From: Sycon ciliatum
Taxonomy: Eukaryota > Porifera > Calcarea > Leucosolenida > Sycettidae
NCBI RefSeq assembly: GCF_964019385.1
Contig: NC_088645.1
Location: 21,093,158 to 21,157,157 of the forward strand
Reading direction: 5' to 3'
Length of the DNA stretch: 64,000 nt
Shown: in pieces, positions 39,519 to 50,418 of the stretch
Layout: each line of letters starts with the position of its first letter
Numbering within the stretch: position 1 is the stretch's first letter
Notes under the pieces: model-generated
What the model saw: the letters and a program-made list of their open reading frames with translations, nothing else
What the model was told of the DNA's origin: nothing
The model's database searches: none
Made by a program: the position numbers and the translations under genes

Positions 39519-42443
39519 TTGCGCGCCTTGCATTGTTTGTCTCATTGGCTTATCCCGCATTTGTCTGTATCTATCTGCATCAACATTTTAGCCCCTACTA
39601 TGACTCTCCCTCTCAATCCTCATGCACCACCTTTTATACCCCATGCATCTACGCCGACTCAGTCTGGCATCAAAATAGCCACGCTCAATGCATGTAGTTT
39701 AAGATACAAACTGCCAGAGATTGCCAGCCTCATCCGCACGCGTCAGTACGACATCTTGGGTCTATCAGAGACATGGCTAGATCCCGAGATTACAGACGGA
39801 GAGCTCAGTATTGACGGGTACAATCTGATTCGAAAAGACCGCACTCAACGCTTGGGTGGCGGAGTCTGCTTCTACTACCGTCAAGATCTCCCAGTTCGAT
39901 CCCGCCCAGATCTGCATTCTGAATCTACAGAAACAGTCTGGGTAGAAATAAACGGAAAACCAGGTCGACACCTGGTTGGTTGCGTGTACCGGCCACCGGG
40001 GGAGCCAGTGTCTTACTGGGCAGATTTGGAAGCAGATATTGTACGAGCAGCTGTGCAGTCTTCTTCCGTGACCCTAGTTGGAGACTTTAATGTAAATATG
40101 GACCCAGCCCATCCGGCACCCCAGCACAAACACCTCACCGACCTCTGTGCTGCGTTTGGCCTCCAGAACATCGTCATGCAGCCGACCCGTGAAACTCCAC
40201 AGTGCCCTGAAGGCACGATGATCGATCTCATATTGACCAACCCGGCGCTAGTGTCCCTAGCAACGGTTGTGCCCACTGATATTAGTGACCACAGCGCTGT
40301 GGAAGCCTTTATTCAGCTTGCCGTTGACGTTCCACCCGCGTCATCCACGACGTCGCGGCTGACCAGGAATATACGTGGCGTTGACATTAACTCTTTTCGG
40401 CAAGATATCCTTGAGGCTTCTCTACATGATTTTTCGGATCACAATGATGTAAATCACATGTGGAAAGAGTGGCACACTAAGTTCCTGTACGTTTTGGACA
40501 AGCATGCCCCGCTGCACAACTCTAAGCCTTCCCGGAGGGCGATACCTCCCTGGTCTGACAAAGAGCTGCACCAGCTCGAACAGCGTAAACGGCGGCTGCA
40601 CAGCCGTTGGCGGAAGGATAGGACAAACGGCACACTGTATGCAGAGTTTAAACAAGCACGTAGCACTGCTCGGAACGCGTATTGGCGCAAGCGAAACGAG
40701 TACTTCTCCCGTCAGTGCGAAGAAAATGTGGCCAACCCTAGGAAGTCTTGGGCCATTCTAAATGCAGTCACTGGGCGTTCACGTCGCCGCCAAGATCCTA
40801 GTTGTAGCATCAGCGAGGTGGCCAACACGTTCCACTCCATTGTCACCGATCCCAACCGTCCTGAACAACTCTGTACCCCGCACGGTCCCGCTGGACCCGT
40901 CTCCTTGACCGAACTTGATCCTGTGACTCCTGCTGACGTCCGACGTCTCCTTGAGAAGTTGGATGCGCGGAAAGCCACAGGTAGTGACGGCATACCGGGC
41001 TCTCTGCTACAGCAGTGTGCTGACTTGCTTTCATATTCTCTTGCTGTGCTGTTCTGCACCTCGCTGAGGACTGGAACCATTCCATCCGCATTTAAATTGG
41101 CGTCTGTCGTGCCACTGTACAAGGCCGGTGACCCATCAGTCCCCACCAACTATAGACCTGTATCCCTTCTCCCAATAGTGTCCAAGTTGCTGGAGAGGGT
41201 AGTGCAACACCAGTTAGTTCGTCATTTGGACTTGACCCAGGCATTACCCGAAACACAATTTGCCTTCCGCAAGAAATGTTCCACGGAAGACGCACTCTGT
41301 GTGCTGACTGATAATCTGCAGAAGGCGAGAGACAGTGGCAAGACCACAGGGCTGTGCCTATTAGACATGTCGAAGGCTTTTGATAAAGTGCACCACGACA
41401 AGTTAATTCAAGACCTCCTTGCGGTTGGAATTTCTGGAAAAGCCCTTAGTTGGTTCGTCGACTACTTGTCCGGCCGCAAGCAGCAGATCCTCATCTCGCC
41501 TTCAACCAGCCCTGCTCTGGCTTGCACCTGCGGAGTGCCCCAAGGCTCTGTTCTCGGCCCTGTCCTCTTCAGTATATACACACGCGATGTCCCTTTGGTT
41601 TCCTCGCCTGTGCCAAGTGTACAATTTGCAGATGACATAGCCCTGTACGACTCCCAGGCCTCAGCGGCGGAAGCGTCCAGAACCCTCACCACAGCGGCAA
41701 CTGCTCTGGCCGGTTGGCTGAAGTCCCGAGGCCTTATCTTGAACGCCACCAAGAGCCAGGTTCTGACTATCTCTCCCCAGCAGCATGTACAGGAAGTAAC
41801 AGTCAAAAGCGGCGACTGTCTCCTCCCTTCAGCGTCTTCTGCGCGCTACCTCGGCGTTCACCTTGACAATCGCCTAGATTGGGACACCCATGTAAACTAT
41901 GTGGTCACCAAGGTTGCCAAGAAAATTGGCGCCTTGTGGCGGGCACGCCGAAGCCTATCAAGACGCTCTCGTCAGGTGTATGTGAAGGCGGTCATAATGC
42001 CCGACCTGCTTTATGGCTCCTGCTGTTTTTCAGCCGCAATGCGAGAGGGTCGACTGAAACGACTGCAAACCACGCAAAACAGAGCCATCCGCTGTATCGA
42101 TGGCAACCCGCCCCGGACAGCCATGCAGCCGCTGCTCACTGCTCACTCCCTGTACCGTGTCAGCGAGCTCTACAGGCAGAAAATATTGATCACCATCTGG
42201 CGGTGCATCAACGCCCGCACCAGCCCTGTGCTCGCCCAGCTTCTGACCCCGGCACAAGGCACCCCTACCCGCCATCAGCAGTCAAATGGCCTACTAAGCC
42301 AGGCAAACCGTAGCCGCCGCGGTCAGCGGAGATTTTCTGTTGCTGGTGCTCTGCTGTGGAACGCTCTCCCTGGTGAGGTCCGCACAATTACCCGGCTACC
42401 TGAGTTTAAGCATGCATGTGTACCATACGCCTGTAGGGAGTAG
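39519..42443 (+). CDS. LINE ORF2: APE endonuclease and reverse transcriptase
   Basis: 974 codons, no break. Endonuclease, about residues 52-265: TLNACSLRYK, SETWLD (84-89), CVYRPPG, GDFNVNM (188-194), MIDLILTNP, SDHSAV (about 256). Reverse transcriptase, about 490-770: KATGSDGIPG, VPLYKAGDPSVPTNYRPVSL, FAFRKKCSTEDAL, LLDMSKAFDKV, CGVPQGSVLGPVLF and VQFADDIALYDS (FADD near 702). C-terminal block GALLWNALPGEVR. Start: residues 1-27 precede any conserved block, so MTLPLNP (residue 28) is a likely alternative. Closest relative in the window is the element at 2477-6676 (shared NYRPVSLLPIVS). Confidence 0.88.
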   Translation: MRALHCLSHWLIPHLSVSICINILAPTMTLPLNPHAPPFIPHASTPTQSGIKIATLNACSLRYKLPEIASLIRTRQYDILGLSETWLDPEITDGELSIDGYNLIRKDRTQRLGGGVCFYYRQDLPVRSRPDLHSESTETVWVEINGKPGRHLVGCVYRPPGEPVSYWADLEADIVRAAVQSSSVTLVGDFNVNMDPAHPAPQHKHLTDLCAAFGLQNIVMQPTRETPQCPEGTMIDLILTNPALVSLATVVPTDISDHSAVEAFIQLAVDVPPASSTTSRLTRNIRGVDINSFRQDILEASLHDFSDHNDVNHMWKEWHTKFLYVLDKHAPLHNSKPSRRAIPPWSDKELHQLEQRKRRLHSRWRKDRTNGTLYAEFKQARSTARNAYWRKRNEYFSRQCEENVANPRKSWAILNAVTGRSRRRQDPSCSISEVANTFHSIVTDPNRPEQLCTPHGPAGPVSLTELDPVTPADVRRLLEKLDARKATGSDGIPGSLLQQCADLLSYSLAVLFCTSLRTGTIPSAFKLASVVPLYKAGDPSVPTNYRPVSLLPIVSKLLERVVQHQLVRHLDLTQALPETQFAFRKKCSTEDALCVLTDNLQKARDSGKTTGLCLLDMSKAFDKVHHDKLIQDLLAVGISGKALSWFVDYLSGRKQQILISPSTSPALACTCGVPQGSVLGPVLFSIYTRDVPLVSSPVPSVQFADDIALYDSQASAAEASRTLTTAATALAGWLKSRGLILNATKSQVLTISPQQHVQEVTVKSGDCLLPSASSARYLGVHLDNRLDWDTHVNYVVTKVAKKIGALWRARRSLSRRSRQVYVKAVIMPDLLYGSCCFSAAMREGRLKRLQTTQNRAIRCIDGNPPRTAMQPLLTAHSLYRVSELYRQKILITIWRCINARTSPVLAQLLTPAQGTPTRHQQSNGLLSQANRSRRGQRRFSVAGALLWNALPGEVRTITRLPEFKHACVPYACRE

Positions 42444-43329
42444 TTCGAGTTGCTGCTGATTGCTCTGCTCTCCCTCCCCGTGCAGTTCAGTAACCCGCAC
42501 GTAGTATCACAGATACATCGTATTCTCTCTCTCCCCCCGTTTACCCGCAGTTATTAGTATCCTATTCTCTTACTATGTGCTTCCATAGCGTTTACTATGT
42601 TCTTCCATAGCGTTTACTATGTTCTTCCATAGCCACTTCTAGGCTAAGCCTTCGCCGTCATTTTATTGGGTCGTCATCCTGTTTGAATGTGCGAAGTGAA
42701 ATAAAAACCAACCAACCAACCAACCATGATGTCGTCTTCTTCCGCTCCGCAGTACATTACTACTACTAGGCTCTTCTGTCGATACATCGATGACGATCCG
42801 TTTTAGGCGACTCAGCGCAACATGGAATACAAACTCAAACAAATAAACTTACTTGCAACAAAGAATTGCATCCGGAACAGTCCAGTCGACCGAGGAGAAC
42901 AACAGCGACTCGCGTTGCACTGCACTTCGTATTTTTTGCCGCTGAATTCAAATCGCGATTATCTCGACTTTAAAAAAAGAAGCTGTGGTCATGTTTTAGC
43001 GCACTCGGGCTCATATTATTATGTCTCCTTTATTCACTTCTTTCGAGGGCGATAAGCCAGACCCACCGGGAAATATTTCCATAGGTGGGACAGCAAAAAT
43101 AAATTGAAAAAAAAAAGCTAAAAACTAAAGGGACAAGAAATAGGGGAAGGAAGAGGAAGAAAGGAAAGAAACTCAATCCGAACTCCAACATCAAAACAAT
43201 AATAAAGAATTTGCAGCGACAGGCAAAGTACATCAACCAATGAAGGGAGTAACAAAGGAAATATCAGTCTTTATCAGTCGTTATTCAAGTCTCTTAGCTA
43301 TTGAACATGCAAACGCAGCAGAGGTGCAT

Positions 43330-43905
43330 CTACATATTAAGGATAGTTCTTAGTATTTTAATCGAGCCTTGGATAGCCTCCTGTTGCACAGTAGCCAGGT
43401 CTCCTCCTTGCATAGTCCGAAGGCATTGAGGAGTCTCTCCCACCAAGCCTCCCAGGGCACCGACAACCACAGGGACCACGTCAACCTGGGTGAGGGACCA
43501 AATCCTGGAAATCTCCCGCTTCAAGTCATAATATTTCGAGCGCTTTTCAGCCATTTTCTTATTGATGTTGTTCTCACCAGGAACGCTGATGTCTATAATG
43601 TAGGCGATGCGCTCCTTGTCATCAACAAGGAGCAGATTGGGCCTGTTTGCTGATAGTTTCAGGTCAGTCGGGACCGAATACTCCCAATAGAGGCGATACG
43701 GACCACTTGTGACCAATGCCTTAAGCTGGTGGTCGAAGCGTGAAGCACCAGTAGGTAGATCTCGTGCTTTACACATTTCGAAGTGCGCATACTTTACTAT
43801 CCGGTTATGTCGTTCAATGTAACTGGTCCGAGCAAGAACTGGGCAGGCACTGACAATGTGGTCAATTGTTTCTAAGCTGCCCTTGCAAAGCCTGCAAATT
43901 GGCAT
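43330..43905 (-). pseudogene. RLE-type LINE copy 2: CCHC and nuclease
   Basis: 191 codons: ICRLCKGSLETIDHIVSACP, RHNRIVKYAHFEM, NRPNLLLVDDKERIAYIIDI, SVPGENNINKKMAEKRSKYY, VVPVVVGALGGL, IKILRTILNM stop. The frame change from the preceding segment lies at 43862-43905 (one extra base in CTGCAAATTGGCATC). Confidence 0.75.
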
Positions 43906-45361
43906 CAGCTCGAGCAGTTGACTTCATTATGGCGTATTGGTAATTTTTCGTTTTGAGGGATTGGTCTTGTGCTGCCATAATCATGCCTTCAGTTGAAGGT
44001 TTCAGTGTCCTTGATTTCAACCACACGAAGGTAAGCTCCTTATCTAGGCGATTCTCCTCCAATCGGCTCCAATACCTCCCATGCAGCGGCATAGTGGAAA
44101 GTGTTTTGGATTTTCGCTCGGCGCATGCTTGTTTAATGGTATGCTTATTGGGTAAAGCTGGTCCAGCTGCTGGCAGATCCAAACTCGACAGAAACTTAGC
44201 GGCCTTTGCAGCTATTGAGTGGCTTTTTGTTGTAGGTTTTTGTTGATGATACTGATAAAGTAGGCATATTCTGTCTATTGGGCTGGTACTCATGTAGCGG
44301 GCCAGGCCACACATGCTCCGGCCGTGCATATCCTCACAAGAGACCAAGCCCCGGCCTCCATCTCCCCTCTTCATGTAGAGCCTGTTGACTGAGGCTTTGG
44401 GGTGGTGAAATCCAGACGCAGTCAAGGCTGATCTTGTCGCTCGAACTGTGGTCTTGATTTCAGCCTCGGTCCAATTTACGATTCCATAACTATATGTCAT
44501 AACCGGCAGAGCATACGTATTGATGGCCTTGATCATGTTTCGCGCATTCAATTCACTGTTAAGAAGCAAATGTAATCTCTTTTTGTAGTCTGCAGTGAGT
44601 TGCGTCTTGAGCTGCGGGTGAGGTATCATGGCTGCTTGCACTACTCCAAGGTACTTGTATGTTTCATTGAGTCGTAGCGACTCTGCAATGGTCTCATGGC
44701 GAACCTGGATAGAGCATCCATAATCTGGTTTTCCTCTCCTGACGTGCAGCACGGCACACTTGGCCGGGTCGAGATTCATGCCGATGTCATCACCAACGCC
44801 ACACACGGTAGACACGAGGGTAGTCACATCCTTTGTAGGTTTCCCGTAGAGTTTAATGTCGTCCATGTACCAAGAGTGATTGATAGTCAACTCGGCGTCT
44901 CTGCAGCTGACTCTGTATCCCAAAGGCAATCGGTTGAGCTCAAAGCTGATTGGGTTTAGCGCCAGGCAAAACAGTAACGGGGATAATGTGTCACCTTGAA
45001 ATATGCCTCTTCTTCTAGAAATGTTGCCGGTAGTGACCCTGCATCTTCCCTGGTCGCATATGTGCATTGTCGTTTTCCAGTTCTGCATGCTACGAGCAAT
45101 AGTTGTGACCAAAGACGGGTGGAATCGATACATCGTCAAAGCATGTAGAATCCATTCATGCGACACACTATCAAACGCCTTTTTGAAGTCAAGGTAAGCC
45201 ATGACCAAATTTCGCCCTTTCGTATGGGCATCCTCCAGAATCATCTTATCCACCATCAGGTGCTCCTTGCAACCAAGACCAGCTGCTGCACAACCGCGCT
45301 GATCCGTTGCAAGTATTTCATGTTGATTCATGTGCTGCCACATAATCTTCGATTGGTCCAT
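43862..45361 (-). pseudogene. RLE-type LINE copy 2: reverse transcriptase and connector
   Basis: 499 codons. HMNQHEILATDQRGCAAAGL, LDFKKAFDSVSHEWI, GIFQGDTLSPLLFC, WYMDDIKLYGK, CAVLHVRRGKP, YKYLGVVQAAMIP, GDGGRGLVSCEDMHGRSM. In copy 1 the corresponding stretch is cut into two frames. Confidence 0.8.
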
Positions 45362-45917
45362 AATCTTTGGGCATTGCCGAAGGTGGAGAAGTCTTCGGAA
45401 GGAGAGTAGTAGCGCCAGACGTCAACCATCCCGGAATGTCACTGTGGCCATCTATCACCCTCTGGAAGGCTCTCCGAAGGTAAGAATGCAGGCTTGTCAG
45501 CCTCTTCCACCAGTACCCATGCAACTTGTCATGGCCCGGAGCCCTCCACAAGGCTAGTTTGCGCAGGCAGTCAGCCAGGATGTCCTGGGTGATAACTGCG
45601 CTACTCTGCACAGGGACGTGTTCTTCATAATATTCTGCTTGCCTTACATACCACTCACCAACGGTGAGCGGCGCAGGCGTAGACAAAAGATCACTCCAGA
45701 ATTCGGTGGCTTCACCCGCCTCTGGAAATTGCGGCGTCTCCAATCGATTTGAAGCACCACTAACAGAGTGTGCAGGCTCCCGAAGCGTCCGGTAGAAAGC
45801 ACGCTCATTCATTTGGAACATTTTGTTGGCTTTTTTGGCCTTTTCATTTTCTCGGTACCGACGCATCCTGGCTGTTATTATTATTATTATAATAATAATT
45901 TTTTTACTATTATTCAC
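45318..45917 (-). pseudogene. RLE-type LINE copy 2: N-terminal fingers
   Basis: 199 codons; the first 14 (NNSKKIIIIIIIIT) come from the (TTA)n tract. RYRENEKAKKANKMFQMNER and WRAPGHDKLHGYWWKRLTSL as in copy 1. Overlaps the next frame by 44 bases at the shared internal deletion. Confidence 0.65.
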
Positions 45918-46290
45918 AAGCCCAACTCGTAAAATAAATAATTATGTGGACAAAAACAAACAGCTACTGAGTAGGGGCTGCACTGGGCAGCAATGATGAT
46001 GAGGTACCAGGGGCTCCACCGACCAAAGGTCTCGGCTTCAATGCCACAAACACGCACCAGGAAAAAGAAACAGAAATGTGAAGCGAAGCTACATCTAGCT
46101 ATGGGTAAGTAGAATGGGTAAAAGTGCCGGTTGGTGTTTAGAAACATAAAAACAAGATAAAAAGAGCCTCTTTTTATCTTGTTTTTTTTTATCTCAGATG
46201 TCGGTAGACTTTTGACTGAGTTACGATAGTTTGAAGAAATCGATCACCGGTGATCGATTTTCAAATGTGAGACCGTAAAAGGGTTAATAT
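45901..46290. repeat. Spacer block H, first part, copy 3
   Basis: No gene is supported. Contains ATCGATCACCGGTGATCGAT (46238-46257) and the AACAAGATAAAAAG hairpin. Confidence 0.45.
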
Positions 46291-46436
46291 AACAAAGGAT
46301 GAGTCGGGGAAGTGAACTGCCTGAAAAGAGAAAAAAACCGCCAGACCCACCAGGACTCGAACCTGGGACCCTGCTTGTCATGAGCAGTTTTTTTTCTCTT
46401 TTTTAGGCAGTTCACTTCCCCAACTCATCCTTTGAA
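46291..46436. repeat. tRNA-half hairpin, copy 3
   Basis: Central tRNA half 46338-46387, identical to the other two; arms as in copy 2. Confidence 0.7.
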
Positions 46437-46596
46437 TTTGAAGTTCTCCCAATCTGTTAAAAAGATCCATTCAATACAAGAGAGATTGGAAGCTTTGCCA
46501 CAACTCTGAGTTTCACGTATTACTACGATTATCAGGCAACCAGATAACCAATTCAATATTAACCCCGTTGGGGACAGTTTAGCGTTCTGGAGAGCT

Positions 46597-47042
46597 GATC
46601 TTATACACTCAGCGAGTGCGACAAAATGGCACAACACAGACAAGGGGCAATGAGACATTCAGCGATCTGACACTTCTCTAAGGCGCAAACCAACAACCTT
46701 CCAACTTGCAAGGCTCGGGTTCGGAAAGGTCCAAGAGGAGAAGGAAAACGCAAAGAAGAAGAGCACGGTGTAGTAAGGTCGGTTTGTCCAATAGTCTTAC
46801 TAGTTTCGTCATCATCCAGTAACTTTCGGCATTCTTTGTTGCCGTGGGGTGTAGCTCGTGCTCTTCTTCGTTGCGCTTTCCTTCCCCTCTTGGACCTTTC
46901 CTAACCTGCGCCTTCCACGTTGGAAGGTTGTTGGTTTGCGTCTTGGAGAAGTGTTGGAACAAGGTGTCAGGTCGCCGAATGTCTCAGTACTTCTTGTCAG
47001 TTTTGTGCCATTTTGTCGCACTCGCTGACTTTATAAGATCTG
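46597..47042. mobile_element. Foldback element, copy 3
   Basis: As copy 2, with about 20 bases lost from the left arm near 46670 (CTGACACTTCTCTAAGGC). Confidence 0.65.
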
Positions 47043-47596
47043 GTTACGTTGGTGAACAGCTAGTCATAACTCGTAACATTTTGTCCTTCTCCTTTTTCAC
47101 CATAATTGTGACTGTCCGTCCTTAACTTAAAAAGGGGATTGGGAGCTAAATACCGGGCACAGCGAAAAACAAAATGGCTGATAAATGTACATTTCCGTGC
47201 TTCTAGAGCTGTCCCAATCAGGTGCAGTTCGTTTTCCATGGTTGCCATGGCAAATCGTGGCCCGCGATTCCAGTGATGTATTGTAAACAAAAATTGAAAC
47301 CATAGGTGATTGACTAATCTTCTGATCAATTTGCTGAACAATGACTGTAGGTCTCAATTGGCGTCATTTGCTTCTTGATGATTGCATTCATGCAGAAAGG
47401 GTCGGGGATGGGGCGCAGAGGTGGAGGGATGAATCTGGTCTTTACACAGTGCCTATTTACATACCTGTATATGCGCCCCTCGATATTATTGCCTTTGGGT
47501 CATTTCATAATAATAATAATAAAGGGTTTGCTCCCTACACCGGACCTCGCGCTATTCCGCCGACTTTACTTGACACTACTTCGTAATAATAATAAT
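47043..47596. repeat. Spacer block H, last part, copy 3
   Basis: No gene is supported. Ends at (TAA)n 47585-47596. Confidence 0.5.
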
Positions 47597-48152
47597 ATTA
47601 ACTGGTTTGAGGGAAAGAGACAAACGGGAAAAGTCTGAAGAAAAAATTGACTGTTACCACCAGGACTCGAACCAGGGACCCTCGCTTGTAGCCAGCGATG
47701 CTCTAACCACTTAGCTATGGTGTAGTCGTCATCCCAGCAGAGGCCGTTCAACATTTTCTTCAGCCTTCGTAACTCACACTTCCTGTGAATCCACACAGGC
47801 GGGTGGGACGCAGTCCTCACTGTAACCCACACACTTCACGTACAAACTGGCACGCGGGGAGCCCCAAGTCATAAAATATTAACTGGTTTGAGGGAAAGAG
47901 ACAAACGGGAAAAGTCTAAAGAAAAAATTGACTGTCACCACCAGGACTCGAACCAGGGACCCTCGCTTGTAGCCAGCGATGCTCTAACCACTGAGGTATG
48001 GTGTAGTCGTCATCCCAGCAGAGGCCGTTCAACATTTTCTTCAGACTTCGTAACTCACACTTCCTGTGAATCCACACAGGCGGGTGGGACGCAGCCCGCA
48101 CTGTAACCCACACAATTCACGTACAAACTAGCACGCGGGGAGCCCCAAGTCA
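47597..48152 (-). mobile_element. Two tandem tRNA-derived SINEs, minus strand
   Basis: Two units starting ATTAACTGGTTTGAGGGAAA at 47597 and 47878, period 281. In each, the minus strand reads A box TAGCTNAGTGGTTAGAGC, B box GGTTCGAGTCC and then the body with CAGGAAGTGTGAGTTACGAA. The head-to-tail dimer shares one junction (GCCCCAAGTCATAAAATATT), and the second unit is cut by the element at 48156. Confidence 0.75.
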
Positions 48153-48155
48153 TAA

Positions 48156-48898
48156 TTATAGGTTAGTGCATGGAAGGGAGGGCCTTATGGCTTGTTAGTG
48201 CCCGACAGGTTAGCCTGAGGGCCGTAGGCCCGAGGGCTAGCCTGAAGGGCACAAACAAGCCATAAGACCCTCCCTGCCATGCACTAACTATTTTAGAACG
48301 AGGTTATATGCATTATCTCACTTCCATTACGCTTGTACCATTATGTTGGGTAGTTTTGTGGTTTGTGTGCAGAGAGACTTGGTGTGGTATGAAAGAATAT
48401 TTTCTTCTTGTAACTCAGCACCACTGAGGACTACTAAAAGTAGAAGGGAAGCAAATGAAATGCTGGGCTCTTATTGCGAGCTTCATTCTTATTCATAGCT
48501 TGTGGAGCTATTTAGGGGCTTTGAGAGCCCCTTGTCGATACCTCTAATGACTTTGATCTTCGGTTTTTATAGGTTTCCACCAGCTGTTGACAAAGGAAAA
48601 TCGTATAGATGAAAGAATACGGGAGGCAAAAACCGTACACACTTCTCAAATGCGTAGCTTTTAGTAGTACACCGTACATTTTGTGCAGAATTCATTATCT
48701 GCACCGTACTATAATGCATACAGGGAGTTGTACGCACCAGTTTAGAGTATATTCAGCGGGCTTTAAACTAATCCAAGGCCCTCGACGCGTCATCAAGAGT
48801 AGTAAAATTACGATTGAGCGGGCTTTAAACTCTGATAAGGCCCTTGGCGGGAATGTCGCTGATTGGTCGTTTCCTGGACAACGACACAGACCTCGTTC
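48156..48898. mobile_element. Unclassified 743-bp element with terminal palindrome and TAA target duplication
   Basis: Flanked by TAA (48153-48155 and 48899-48901). One end starts TTATAGGTTAGTGCATGG and folds as a near-perfect 120-bp palindrome (48162-48284) around GGCCGTAGGCC; the other end is CAGACCTCGTTC. TTTAGAACGAGGT just inside the palindrome (48291) is the inverse of the far end. No protein frame. A second copy, interrupted by a LINE, is at 51362-57801. Confidence 0.65.
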
Positions 48899-48952
48899 TA
48901 AATAATAATAATAATAATAATAATAATTTGAAACTCGGGTATTGAGCCAATA

Positions 48953-49249
48953 ATAAAAGTAGAAAGGAAAAGGACATATGGAAACGAGTTAAGAGTAACT
49001 CTCCACCACTGTAACTAGATACTATTATACAGTCAGAAAGTGCAACAACTAGGCACAAAACTGACAGAGTACTGAGACATTCGACGTCCTGACACCTAGA
49101 CGTCTAGTTGTCAGGACGTCGAATGTCTCAGTACTCTGTCAGTTTTGTGCCTAGTTGTTGCACTTTCTGACTGTATATAGTATCTAGCTACGGTGGTGGA
49201 GAGTTACTCTTAACTCGTTTCCATATGTCCTTTTCCTTTCTACTTTTAA
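48953..49249. mobile_element. Foldback element, near-complete 297-bp palindrome
   Basis: Arms of about 145 bases meet at TAGACGTCTA (49097-49106) with almost no loop. The outer ends are AAAAGTAGAAAGGAAAAGGA and its complement, both bordered by (TAA)n. A diverged subfamily of the elements at 8587, 31167 and 46597. Confidence 0.75.
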
Positions 49250-49310
49250 TAATAATAATAATAATAATATTGACTGGTAATAATAATAAAAATAAAAATA
49301 ATAATAATAA

Positions 49311-49560
49311 GAGCTAAGGAGGATCTGGAACAAAAAGATAACTATTGTTCCAGTTATCATTGGTGCTCTGGGTGGTGTGTCAGGAATGAGCCGCAGCCAC
49401 ATCCTTGGGCTTGGGCTCCACGCGTCCGTGATCCAGCCGCTGCAGCAATGTGCTATTCTGGGCACCCTGAGGATTGTGCGGTCAGTAACTGGTCATGGAT
49501 GGGAGAGTGGTATGGCCTGAACGGTCGGTTGACCTTATGTTAGCTTGCCCGTAATGTCTC
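49311..49560 (+). mobile_element. RLE-type LINE 3'-terminal fragment, copy 3
   Basis: KITIVPVIIGALGGVSGMSR, then LQQCAILGTLRIVRSV; begins after (TAA)n at 49305. Confidence 0.6.
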
Positions 49561-50048
49561 CATGCGTCTCAGTCTCACTCTGCGTGTTTTATGATGGTGG
49601 TGAATTTTGTGCTGTGTGACGAGTCGAGAGACGTGAATTTCTGCCATATGTCCCCAGTCACGTATTGTCTTTCTCTGGCTATGCCATCAAATTTTTATCT
49701 CGTTTGAGATTGTCTCTCTTGGAGTTCCCCATGTCACGTGCAACATGCTTGGTGGCTACTAGTGCTCTTATACATGACTGATTTTATGGGAGTTTCGAAG
49801 TTGGTATAGGTGAATGTGCACTATTTTGCTCTCATACAATTTTATCTAAACATGTTCAGGATTTGCTTTTTCCTTCGCTGAGTGGTGCTTCACCCTTGGG
49901 TCCCATGGATCCCGGTGCTGTACTTCATGCCCCCCTTCAAGCTTTTATTTTTAGCTTTGGGAGTGAATAAAGTCGTCATACTAGCACTAACATACAGCAG
50001 CCTTACGCCAAAGAACATGGAGCCCAAAAGCGCTCAGCCTGCATTACT
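49561..50048. repeat. Spacer block J, copy 3
   Basis: No gene is supported. Same as 12261-12771; the segment from GAGATTGTCTC to CTTTCAGGC is missing in copy 2. Confidence 0.5.
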
Positions 50049-50099
50049 GTACAGCAGGGAGTCGTAAAATACCGGTATTGTACGACTCCCTGCTGTACA
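50049..50099. repeat. Palindrome upstream of gene A5
   Basis: TGTACAGCAGGGAGTCGTA..TACGACTCCCTGCTGTACA, the most perfect of the set. Confidence 0.7.
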
Positions 50100-50296
50100 G
50101 GAACGCAACCAGTGGTGTAGTGTGACTGCTGTTCTGGAATTCTTTTCTTTGTTTTCTTTTTTTAAATGGCTAGTTTTTTTAAGTGATGAATACGGCTTTT
50201 GATATACGGGTGTACGTTCACAAGCGTATGTTATCAAGTGTTCAAATACAATTCAATACGAGTTACTACAAGTGCGGTAATACATGTGCAAGTACT

Positions 50297-50327
50297 GGGG
50301 GGGGGGGGTGAAAGCGTGCTATATAAG
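50297..50327 (+). promoter_or_regulatory. Core promoter of gene A5
   Basis: Twelve G (50297-50308), then TATATAAG at 50320-50327. Confidence 0.6.
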
Positions 50328-50418
50328 CAATGGCGTGTCCTGCAGTCAAGCGTGTTGTTATCATTCGAGTTCTGTACTTCAATTCCCTTTAAGTTTTTTC
50401 AAAACTTAAAATTGAAGT

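Larger units (their letters stand above)
37349..42767 (+). mobile_element. CR1/L2-like LINE, apparently intact, plus strand
   Basis: 5.4 kb with two long open reading frames. Boundaries come from the uninterrupted sequence at 27346 and a near-perfect 8-bp target duplication (AGGGTCTT 37341-37348; AGGCTCTT 42768-42775). The 3' end has AAATAAAAACCAACCAACCA (42701-42720) as tandem tail, then about 40 bases of non-element sequence (GATGTCGTCTTCTTCC...). Inserted in the 3' tail of the RLE-type LINE. Confidence 0.8.
42768..45900 (-). mobile_element. RLE-type LINE, copy 2, main piece
   Basis: Nearly identical to 27350-30460. Better preserved: palm, connector and knuckle are one frame (43862-45361). 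3' end at 37133-37348, beyond the inserted LINE. Confidence 0.8.
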
